This document shows, in pieces, positions 1 to 5,753 of a DNA stretch of 15,234 nt (position 1 is the stretch's first letter; each line of letters opens with the position of its first letter). The notes under the pieces are model-generated. The model worked only from the letters and a program-made list of their open reading frames with translations, ran no database searches and was not told the DNA's origin. The translations under genes and the position numbers were made by a program. The stretch covers positions 1-15,234 of the forward strand of contig JAOUPJ010000052.1 of the NCBI GenBank assembly GCA_029879945.1, read 5' to 3'. Origin of the DNA: Gammaproteobacteria bacterium. GTDB taxonomy: Bacteria > Pseudomonadota > Gammaproteobacteria > S012-40.

Positions 1-1
1 A

Positions 2-745
2 AGCATTTCCATTCGGGAAGTCAGTGAACATGTTAAAAGGCGGAATGATCGCGCCTTGATTGTTGTAGACAATACCTGGGCAACTCCCCTGTTTCAAAAA
101 CCCTTGCAGCACGGTGCCGATATCAGTGTAAGTAGCGCTACAAAATTCATTTCGGGCCACAGTGATGTGATGGGTGGTTTTGTTTCAACGAATAATGATG
201 ATCTGGCAGAACGTTTGCGGGAAACGCGTTTTTATACCGGCGCTATTCTCGATCCAAACAGCGCCTGGCTACTTCGAAGAAGTCTGCACACCTTTCCGCT
301 GCGCATGCGGGAACATGTAAGAACCACTAGAGAAATTTGCACCTACTTGTATACACGCAAGGAAATTGAAACCGTGTATTTTCCAGAAACAGGAAAGGAT
401 CAATTGATTGACTACGGCGGTATCGTCTTTGTTCAACTAAAAGAACAATATCAAAACTACTACAACGATCTGAAAAACCATCTGCACCTGTTTAACACTG
501 GAACGGGCATGGCCTGCGTGAACTCCATGATCGCGCAACCCTGGAGCGGGAGCCATGCCTCATTGAGTGATCAAGAGAAACGAGAAATGGGTTTGAATCC
601 AGGCCTGATCCGTCTCTGTTTCGGATTAGAAACGCTGGATGATCTCACCGCCGATCTTGGGCAGGCTTTCGATCGTATGAGTCAAAGGCATCTTGAAGAA
701 ATCACAGCTGAAGAAGAACTGTCGGAGTTTGCTACCTATGAGTGA
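2..745 (+). CDS. Cys/Met metabolism PLP-dependent enzyme (cystathionine gamma-synthase/beta-lyase family), 5' end missing
   Basis: This is the C-terminal two thirds of a fold-type I PLP enzyme of the trans-sulfuration family. The frame is open from base 2, so the gene starts outside the window; the TTG at 56 is internal. Seen: VVDNTWATP, the cofactor-binding Asp-Asn-Thr stretch, then SATKFISGHSDVMGG, whose Lys (codon 143-145) should form the Schiff base with PLP. A C-terminal domain follows with the family ending GLIRLCFGLETLDDLTADL. Family members make or break cystathionine or sulfhydrylate acyl-homoserine, and the visible part does not distinguish these. The family is cytosolic and usually a homotetramer. 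About 130-150 N-terminal residues are expected to be missing. After the family core there is a short acidic tail. The stop overlaps the start of the next small gene by 8 bases, suggesting cotranscription. Confidence 0.9.
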   Translation, partial: SISIREVSEHVKRRNDRALIVVDNTWATPLFQKPLQHGADISVSSATKFISGHSDVMGGFVSTNNDDLAERLRETRFYTGAILDPNSAWLLRRSLHTFPLRMREHVRTTREICTYLYTRKEIETVYFPETGKDQLIDYGGIVFVQLKEQYQNYYNDLKNHLHLFNTGTGMACVNSMIAQPWSGSHASLSDQEKREMGLNPGLIRLCFGLETLDDLTADLGQAFDRMSQRHLEEITAEEELSEFATYE

Positions 746-923
746 TGAAGACGAAGATAGCCGTTGGTCCCGACACGATTCGGAACAACCCGACAAAACG
801 CCGGCATCTGAAAAACCGATTTCAGTCATCGTAAACATTTTTAAGTTCTTTTTCATCGCCATTGCGCTGCTGGTCGTGGCCGTTTTGGTCGTATGTTCTG
901 CCTTGGATGTGGGACCGTTCTAG
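738..923 (+). CDS. Small predicted single-pass membrane protein, 61 aa
   Basis: The ATG at 738 lies inside the last codons of the PLP enzyme gene (8-base overlap), and a GGAG stands about 10 bases upstream. Upstream in-frame codons would extend the frame, but this ATG gives a sensible protein. Residues 1-28 are highly charged and rich in Asp, Glu and Ser (MSDEDEDSRW). Residues about 29-54 form one long hydrophobic segment (VIVNIFKFFFIAIALLVVAV) and a short tail ends in DVGPF. A single-pass inner-membrane protein is likely, orientation uncertain. I do not recognise a family and assign no function. Overlap with the enzyme gene suggests translational coupling, which is the main support that it is a real gene. 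Confidence 0.6.
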   Translation: MSDEDEDSRWSRHDSEQPDKTPASEKPISVIVNIFKFFFIAIALLVVAVLVVCSALDVGPF

Positions 924-926
924 AAA

Positions 927-1031
927 ATGCGAAAGGAAATTAACAAAGACTTTATCTGGAAATCGGCTAAGCGAGGCAGTGCGGTTGTTGCGCTGGCTTT
1001 TGCGTCTTACTACATAGGATGCTACTTTTAG
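927..1031 (+). CDS. Very small predicted membrane protein, 34 aa
   Basis: An ATG three bases after the preceding TAG opens a 34-codon frame ending in TAG. The product has a basic N-terminal half (MRKEINKDFIWKSAKRG) and a hydrophobic C-terminal half (AVVALAFASYYIGCYF), the pattern of a very short membrane-anchored protein with the N-terminus inside. There is no good Shine-Dalgarno sequence, so translation would depend on coupling to the 61-aa gene just before it. No family is recognised. It may be a chance frame: the evidence is only the tight spacing, the start codon and the amphipathic-then-hydrophobic composition. Confidence 0.35.
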   Translation: MRKEINKDFIWKSAKRGSAVVALAFASYYIGCYF

Positions 1032-1075
1032 TATCTATAAAAAAGTTTAAATATCACTTATAAGATACTGTTAAT
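1032..1075 (+). promoter_or_regulatory. AT-rich gap before the desaturase operon, possible promoter
   Basis: These 44 bases are strongly AT-rich and contain the palindrome CTTATAAG (1057-1064). TATAAG at 1059-1064 resembles a -10 box, but no convincing -35 lies 16-18 bases before it, and a start of transcription there would leave almost no leader. No terminator hairpin is visible, so the five genes downstream may instead be read from the upstream transcript. Confidence 0.2.
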
Positions 1076-1861
1076 ATGAGACTATATTCGCTTTCAATTC
1101 TTGTATTTCCTGCTTTGGAAGGTGTGTTTTTCATACTTGGCCTTATACTGTTAAACGAAGATGCCGGCCTATCGATCGTCTTTCTTCTGCTTGCAGGATT
1201 AACTCTCAACTTCAGTATTCATATCTATTTTCATGAGAAAGTACACCGAAGCGCATCCTATCCAACGTTCTACAATTTGATCGCTTCGGTCTTTCTTGGT
1301 CTGCCTTTTGATGGCTATCGCCTGCACCACTACAACCATCACAAGTATGATAACGGCGCCCTGGACCTGTCCAGCACATGGAAGATAGTAAATGGTCAGC
1401 GCAGGCCACGTTCGCTTGTCTCCTACGTTTTGTGCTGGCCTGCGCAGTTGACTCGTTTTCTAAGGGGCTATACCTCACTACAACTCAGCGACTCCATACT
1501 GGAGAAAGTCGCGCCCAGGATTCGCAAACAGAAAATAGGTCTTGGCATATTCCTGGCCCTTTTGATTTTCATTGACCCGATAGTTTTTGTCATGTACCTC
1601 GCTTTGATCTATTTGGGATGGGCCCTGAGCGCTTTACAAAACTATGGACAACATCCACCAATAGAGGGACAAGAGACCAGTTCTTACACAAACAGGATTT
1701 ACAACCGCCTCCTGTTCAACAACGGCCTGCATTGGGAGCACCACAAACACCCTTCCCTGGCCTGGCATGAACTGCGTTGCCTGTATCACGGTGAGAGAAT
1801 CAATGAACCGCATCTGATCCATCCCTTTTGTCTTTTCTCCAAACGAAGGAGCCACCCTTAG
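1076..1861 (+). CDS. Membrane fatty acid desaturase family protein
   Basis: 261-aa integral membrane protein of the di-iron fatty acid desaturase/hydroxylase superfamily. Seen: His box 1 H53-EKV-H57, box 2 HHxxHH at residues 84-89 (HHYNHH), an extra NYGQH near 189-193, and box 3 HxxHH at 219-223 (HWEHH), followed by H225 and H231. Hydrophobic stretches lie at about 5-26, 32-48, 66-78, 115-123 and 154-186. These His clusters bind two irons, and O2-dependent desaturation or hydroxylation of an acyl or other lipid chain is the expected chemistry; the substrate cannot be told. It is shorter than typical acyl-lipid desaturases (300-400 aa), so a carotenoid-ketolase-like or other lipid hydroxylase role is possible. 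The start lacks a strong Shine-Dalgarno sequence. It is first in a tight five-gene run with an Lgt-like protein, which suggests an envelope lipid substrate. Confidence 0.85.
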   Translation: MRLYSLSILVFPALEGVFFILGLILLNEDAGLSIVFLLLAGLTLNFSIHIYFHEKVHRSASYPTFYNLIASVFLGLPFDGYRLHHYNHHKYDNGALDLSSTWKIVNGQRRPRSLVSYVLCWPAQLTRFLRGYTSLQLSDSILEKVAPRIRKQKIGLGIFLALLIFIDPIVFVMYLALIYLGWALSALQNYGQHPPIEGQETSSYTNRIYNRLLFNNGLHWEHHKHPSLAWHELRCLYHGERINEPHLIHPFCLFSKRRSHP

Positions 1862-1875
1862 CAGGAATTCATCTC

Positions 1876-2619
1876 ATGGAGATTACATTACAGCAACATA
1901 TAGAGATTCTGGAAGCAGGAAATCGAATCGCCTATCAAATTTGTGTCGTCCTGGCTGCGATTGTGGGTGGCTGGTTTATTAGACAAGATTCTAAGCAATG
2001 GACGTTATCGGAAGCACAACGTCTTACCTTGTTCACTATTGCCTTTATTGGTGCCATGGCCGGTGCCGCAATACCTGCGCATTTTGCGGGCGGCTTTGTA
2101 GAAGAGCTTACTTTGCTCACACCCATTACACCCAAAACGGTAATGGGAGGAATCGTGTTTTCTTTTCTCCTGGTCGCCGCGTACAAAATCGCCGTTGGCA
2201 ACCACTATGATACCAGTGATGCCTTTGCCCGTGGTGCGATAAGCATGATGGCCATCGGACGCATTGCTTGCATCTTCCAACACTGTTGTTACGGTAAGGT
2301 TTCAGACTGGGGAATGGATTTTGGTGATGGACTACAACGAATTCCGGTTCAATACATAGAAGCGATTGCCTTGTTCGCCATTTTGGCCTTTATTCAATTT
2401 TGTCATGTCAAAAATCTTTTCCCAGGTAGAAGACTGTTTCTGGTGTTCCTGTGTTATGGCAGTCTGCGTTTTGTTATGGAATTCCTGAGAGAACCCATAG
2501 CAGACCAGTACCTGGGGCTCGGATTCTATCAATGGATAGCACTGACTATCGCATTAATTGGATTGTTTCAACTATACAAAAGAAGACCACAGCAGAGGTT
2601 TCAAGGAGTCCGCATATGA
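1876..2619 (+). CDS. Divergent Lgt-family (prolipoprotein diacylglyceryl transferase-like) membrane protein
   Basis: 247 aa with about seven hydrophobic segments. The ATG at 1876 is chosen over an earlier in-frame ATG inside the desaturase gene because AGGA precedes it by about 9 bases. Lgt family marks: GRIACIFQHCCYGK (128-141) aligns with the Lgt signature, IPVQYIEA (156-163) matches the PxQLYEA region, and LRFVMEFLREP (197-207) matches the RFxxEFFR motif. Against E. coli Lgt (alignment by eye, numbering from memory), R143, G154, R239 and E243 are kept as R129, G140, R198 and E202. N146 and E151 are Cys here (132, 137) and the H103 position is Met90. Classical Lgt moves diacylglyceryl from phosphatidylglycerol to the lipobox Cys of prolipoproteins. 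This protein is probably a paralogue with another job, not the housekeeping enzyme. Its stop overlaps the next start (ATGA). Confidence 0.8.
   Translation: MEITLQQHIEILEAGNRIAYQICVVLAAIVGGWFIRQDSKQWTLSEAQRLTLFTIAFIGAMAGAAIPAHFAGGFVEELTLLTPITPKTVMGGIVFSFLLVAAYKIAVGNHYDTSDAFARGAISMMAIGRIACIFQHCCYGKVSDWGMDFGDGLQRIPVQYIEAIALFAILAFIQFCHVKNLFPGRRLFLVFLCYGSLRFVMEFLREPIADQYLGLGFYQWIALTIALIGLFQLYKRRPQQRFQGVRI
2603..2608 (+). promoter_or_regulatory. Ribosome binding site AAGGAG
   Basis: A perfect AAGGAG lies 7 bases before the ATG at 2616 and within the last codons of the Lgt-like gene. It fixes the start of the beta-helix protein at 2616, even though the frame is open much further upstream (to an ATG at 2451). 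Confidence 0.8.
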
Positions 2620-3770
2620 TTCACATCGAATACGAGGGCCCACTTCCGGCATTTCAAGGAAGACGAATGTTAACTCAAGACTTACAAGAGTATCTCTCTG
2701 GAACAGTCAAGCAAATTAAAAAACGCAGCTGGGAAGACTGGAATCTCATGATCGGCCCTGATCTTCTGTTTGATGCCCGAGGTCTCTCCCTGATAGTGGA
2801 TGCGCTTAAAAAATATCGCGGCCATGCCGATCAGCTCGAATTCAAGCTGGAAACCACTGCTTCAATAGGTGCACAATACTATCATCACAATTTTCACTAC
2901 CAGGACGAGATTGTAGATCTGCCTGTTTCGGCAACGCGAAGCAAGTCCATTGGAAACGGCTTATCCGAATCCATTACCCTTACACTTCCAAAGATGGACT
3001 ATTTTTTCGATGCGCCCGCTTCTCTGGCCAAGAAAGAAGACGTACATATCCCTCTGGCCTTATTACTGCCCCATAGTTGCGAACACGACTTCTATTTCGC
3101 CAATCGAATCGCCCTGTTCTCTCATCTCGCTACGGCCGCAAAAAAATCGTTTGGTGCCTGGTGGCAGGCCATGAATATGGCGGGGATCAAGTCCTATAAA
3201 AAGGCCGTTAGTTTAGCTTACAAAGACGTGCACAAAAAGGCGTATGTACACCCCACTGCGGTAGTTGAGGGCTCAGTGATCGGTGAAGGTGCTCACATTG
3301 GTGCACATTGCGTGGTTCGATATAGTGTTATTGGAAAGAACGTAAATCTTCATGACGGAGCCAAGGTTGAGTATTCGGTCGTCGATGATCAAAGCTGGCT
3401 CATGCATGACCTCGTCTTATACCATAGCGTCACCGAGACTGAGGTGTTCCTGATTCACGGCCCCTACCAATTCTCCTATTTCCAACACACCTCCGCCGCT
3501 TTCGCCACAATCATGATGGACTACAAACCGGACGAACGCCCCATACGAATTGCCACACCCAATGGCGTCGTGGACGTGGGCTCTCGATTTATGGGCGCCT
3601 TGCTGGAAGAGAAATCAAAAGTTCTGGGGGGAACAATGACTGCCCCTGGCATAACTATCTTTGAAGGACAACACATAGGGCCTGATGCATCACAGATAGT
3701 AAAGGCCAAAGACCTGAAAAGGGAATCAAAATCCTCAGAATCTCTTTCGGATTTGGAGCAAACCGCATAA
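2616..3770 (+). CDS. Left-handed beta-helix (hexapeptide repeat) protein with uncharacterised N-terminal half
   Basis: 384 aa. The start is fixed by AAGGAG 7 bases upstream and an ATGA overlap with the Lgt-like stop. Residues about 209-275 carry hexapeptide repeats typical of a left-handed parallel beta-helix (HPTAVVEGSVIGEGAHIGAH, then YSVIGKNVNLHDGAKVEYSVV), the fold of GlmU, LpxA and sugar-nucleotide pyrophosphorylase C-termini. Residues 1-205 show no recognised nucleotidyltransferase signature (no GxGxRL loop) and no signal peptide. They contain His-rich stretches (YYHHNFHYQ at 88-96). Residues 320-350 (GALLEEKSKVLGGTMTAPGI) may continue the helix, and the C-terminus is charged. A cytoplasmic acyl- or nucleotide-related transferase or a scaffold is possible; no substrate is inferred. 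It sits between a lipid-modifying pair and two exported barrel-like proteins. The stop overlaps the next start by one base (TAATG). Confidence 0.7.
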   Translation: MIHIEYEGPLPAFQGRRMLTQDLQEYLSGTVKQIKKRSWEDWNLMIGPDLLFDARGLSLIVDALKKYRGHADQLEFKLETTASIGAQYYHHNFHYQDEIVDLPVSATRSKSIGNGLSESITLTLPKMDYFFDAPASLAKKEDVHIPLALLLPHSCEHDFYFANRIALFSHLATAAKKSFGAWWQAMNMAGIKSYKKAVSLAYKDVHKKAYVHPTAVVEGSVIGEGAHIGAHCVVRYSVIGKNVNLHDGAKVEYSVVDDQSWLMHDLVLYHSVTETEVFLIHGPYQFSYFQHTSAAFATIMMDYKPDERPIRIATPNGVVDVGSRFMGALLEEKSKVLGGTMTAPGITIFEGQHIGPDASQIVKAKDLKRESKSSESLSDLEQTA

Positions 3771-4309
3771 TGAACATCTCTACAAGAAATAAAGTGCTAT
3801 TGCTTTTCCTCTTGTTTATTGTATGGTTTCCCAGTTCCACGATGGCCCGCGGAAAGAATTTTATGGGGATAACGTACAGATACTCAAATCCCCTCGGATT
3901 TAGTACCGGCTTGAATTTTTTTCCCTATAAAGCGAATGAAAAGGCCTTGTTCGGACTATTTGGCGTACCCTGGTTTAATCTCGGTATTGAGGCGGGCACC
4001 CAAAGGGCCATGGCGACTTCCCTGGGGCTTACACTCCCCTTTCAAATCGGCGTAAAGCGAAAATACACTATTTCTTTAGGTGCTCGATATACCTATCTTT
4101 ATAGCCATGCCTTTGCTTCACCAAATAAGTCTATCAGTGAATACGCAGGGGTAGTCTATGAACTGTCAGGAGAATTTAGTCAGGACATCAGAATGAGTAT
4201 GGGCTACGGAAATCTGGATCAGCTCGATACCCATCCAGCCAGGGACTCTGTGGACTATGTGTATTTAGGGTTGGAGTTTGGGACAAACTTTAGCCTGGGT
4301 CCCTTTTAG
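3770..4309 (+). CDS. Exported, probably outer-membrane beta-barrel protein 1
   Basis: 179 aa. An N-terminal signal peptide is clear: basic start (MNISTRNK), hydrophobic core (VLLLFLLFIVWF), likely cleavage after SSTMA at about residue 24. The mature part, about 155 aa, has alternating short hydrophobic and polar strands rich in Gly, Tyr and Phe (FMGITYRYSN, ISLGARYTYLYS, YVYLGLEFGTNF). It ends in Phe, as outer-membrane barrels recognised by the BAM complex usually do. A small 8-strand barrel fits the length. No named family is recognised. Start and upstream stop share one base (TAATG), and the only Shine-Dalgarno-like element is a GGAG 11 bases upstream, so coupling to the beta-helix gene is likely. 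Barrel prediction is inference from composition. Confidence 0.65.
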   Translation: MNISTRNKVLLLFLLFIVWFPSSTMARGKNFMGITYRYSNPLGFSTGLNFFPYKANEKALFGLFGVPWFNLGIEAGTQRAMATSLGLTLPFQIGVKRKYTISLGARYTYLYSHAFASPNKSISEYAGVVYELSGEFSQDIRMSMGYGNLDQLDTHPARDSVDYVYLGLEFGTNFSLGPF

Positions 4310-4311
4310 CC

Positions 4312-4830
4312 ATGAAAAATTTGTCTCTTCTCGTTCTGACATTTCTGGTAGTTAACGCATTTCAGAGCACAACCAGTGCTGCACCAAAAAAATATGCTGC
4401 GTTTATTCCTTTACCAGCGGGTGGTTTACTCTATTCGACAGGCGGGGAGTTTCTTTTTAATGCAGGACTTCGCATGCCCCTGCTCTCTGCATCCAGACCT
4501 TACAAAGTACCCAATCTCATCTTTGATTTGGATATAGGTACCGCCAATACTGTTACAAGCTCGGCCGGGATTCTACTTACCACTGCCTTGGGTGGTGAAA
4601 GATATCGGGGAAATCTTAGAGTAGCACTAAACCTGAAAGCCGCCTACATGGTTCGTAATCTTAACGATATGGATACTGATACACATCAGACTCACTATCG
4701 TGGTCAAATCATAGAACTGGTGTTTTCACCTTTTTTCAAGTTCGGATTCGGACGATTTGAACAAACAAACAGCCTGCCGTTTCGAGAAAAAGAAACAGTA
4801 AGACGGGCCTATTTTGGACTAGGGTTTTAG
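4312..4830 (+). CDS. Exported, probably outer-membrane beta-barrel protein 2
   Basis: 172 aa starting two bases after the preceding stop, with no evident Shine-Dalgarno sequence, so translational coupling is likely. The signal peptide has MKN, then a hydrophobic core (LSLLVLTFLVVNAF) and likely cleavage after TTSA at about residue 23. The mature part has strand-like alternation (LIFDLDIGTA, YRGNLRVALNLKAAY, FSPFFKFGFGRF) and ends YFGLGF, again with C-terminal Phe. It is similar in size to the preceding protein, but I see no clear sequence similarity, so the two may be separate barrels or partners, not recent duplicates. Last gene of the run; its TAG overlaps the end of the opposing HDAC-family gene by 4 bases, leaving no room for a dedicated terminator. 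Confidence 0.65.
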   Translation: MKNLSLLVLTFLVVNAFQSTTSAAPKKYAAFIPLPAGGLLYSTGGEFLFNAGLRMPLLSASRPYKVPNLIFDLDIGTANTVTSSAGILLTTALGGERYRGNLRVALNLKAAYMVRNLNDMDTDTHQTHYRGQIIELVFSPFFKFGFGRFEQTNSLPFREKETVRRAYFGLGF

Positions 4831-5753
4831 TTCAACTCCATCATCGCCTTCACATGCTCACGCACACTGTCGGCCAGCGCTTCTAAATGATATCCCCCTT
4901 CCAGGGCAGAGATGACGCGCCCTTCAGCCGTTTTGTTGGCGAGCGATACAATTCTCTGTGTAATCCAATAGTAATCACCTGCATGGAGATTGATATTGGC
5001 GAGCGGGTCGTGTTTGTGGGCATCGAACCCTGCCGAAACCAGATAGAGTTCGGCGCGAAAGTCCTGTAACTGAGGAAGCCACTCCCGCTCGAACATGTCT
5101 TGATAGTCCAGCCCGGTGGAACCTGCCTGCATGGCCTGGTTATTACATCTATCACTAAGCGGATCGAGTCCACTATAGGGAAACAAAGGGTTTTGAAAAC
5201 TGGAAAAAAGACGGATGCCCGCTTTATCCGAAATGATTTCTTCCGTGCCGTTACCATGATGTACATCAAAATCAATAATGGCCACCCGCTCCACACCGTA
5301 TGCTCTTTGTGCATGCAAGGCCGCTAAAGCAATATTGTTAAAAAAGCAAAAGCCCATGGCGCGATCACGTTCAGCATGATGACCCGGTGGACGCACGGGG
5401 CAAAAGGCTCGCTGATACTTCCCTTGCATGACGAGATCCGTCGCCTGTATCAAGGCACCGACAGCATGTAGGGCACCACTAAGGGTAAAGGTATTCATGG
5501 ACGTGGACGAATCAACCCAGGCATAACCAAAGCCGGGTGCCGAAGCAAAGATATTTTCGATGTAGTCCGGCTCGTGCGCCAGTGCCAATTGTTCTTTGCT
5601 GGCCTGGGGCGATTGATAGAAATCCAGATTGGGTTTTAGATCTGGGCTGCGCAAGGCATCCATCACACTGGCGAGACGAGCCGGTGATTCGGGATGACCC
5701 AGGCCCATCTCGTGGAGAAAGCAATCCTCATGGGTGCATATCGCCAGTTTCAT
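4827..5753 (-). CDS. Histone deacetylase family protein (acetylpolyamine amidohydrolase/AcuC type)
   Basis: 308 aa, normal length for bacterial members. These cytosolic Zn enzymes remove acetyl or other acyl groups from amines such as acetylpolyamines or acetyl-lysine. Seen: GHPESPARL (19-27), RPPGHHAERD (121-130) with the His pair H125/H126 of the charge relay, FDVHHGNGTEE (162-172) giving zinc ligands D163 and H165, SAGFDAHKHDP (240-250) giving third ligand D244, and EGGYH (285-289) with Y288 in the place of the transition-state Tyr. All catalytic residues are present, so it should be active. The real substrate cannot be read from sequence. Its ATG overlaps the ligA stop (ATGA), so it is cotranscribed and probably translationally coupled with ligA. 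It converges on the barrel protein gene with a 4-base overlap. Confidence 0.92.
   Translation of the reverse strand: MKLAICTHEDCFLHEMGLGHPESPARLASVMDALRSPDLKPNLDFYQSPQASKEQLALAHEPDYIENIFASAPGFGYAWVDSSTSMNTFTLSGALHAVGALIQATDLVMQGKYQRAFCPVRPPGHHAERDRAMGFCFFNNIALAALHAQRAYGVERVAIIDFDVHHGNGTEEIISDKAGIRLFSSFQNPLFPYSGLDPLSDRCNNQAMQAGSTGLDYQDMFEREWLPQLQDFRAELYLVSAGFDAHKHDPLANINLHAGDYYWITQRIVSLANKTAEGRVISALEGGYHLEALADSVREHVKAMMELN

Noticed and set aside
1212..1478. 88-codon minus-strand frame inside the desaturase gene
   Set aside because: It lies wholly within a gene with clear His boxes on the other strand, and its peptide has no recognisable motif or start signal.
2451..2615. Upstream extension of the beta-helix protein to an ATG at 2451
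   Set aside because: It would overlap the Lgt-like gene by more than 160 bases; the AAGGAG and ATGA junction place the start at 2616.
4883..5314. 143-codon alternative frame within the HDAC-family gene
   Set aside because: The frame used by the HDAC gene contains all catalytic motifs; this one is a shadow with no family features.
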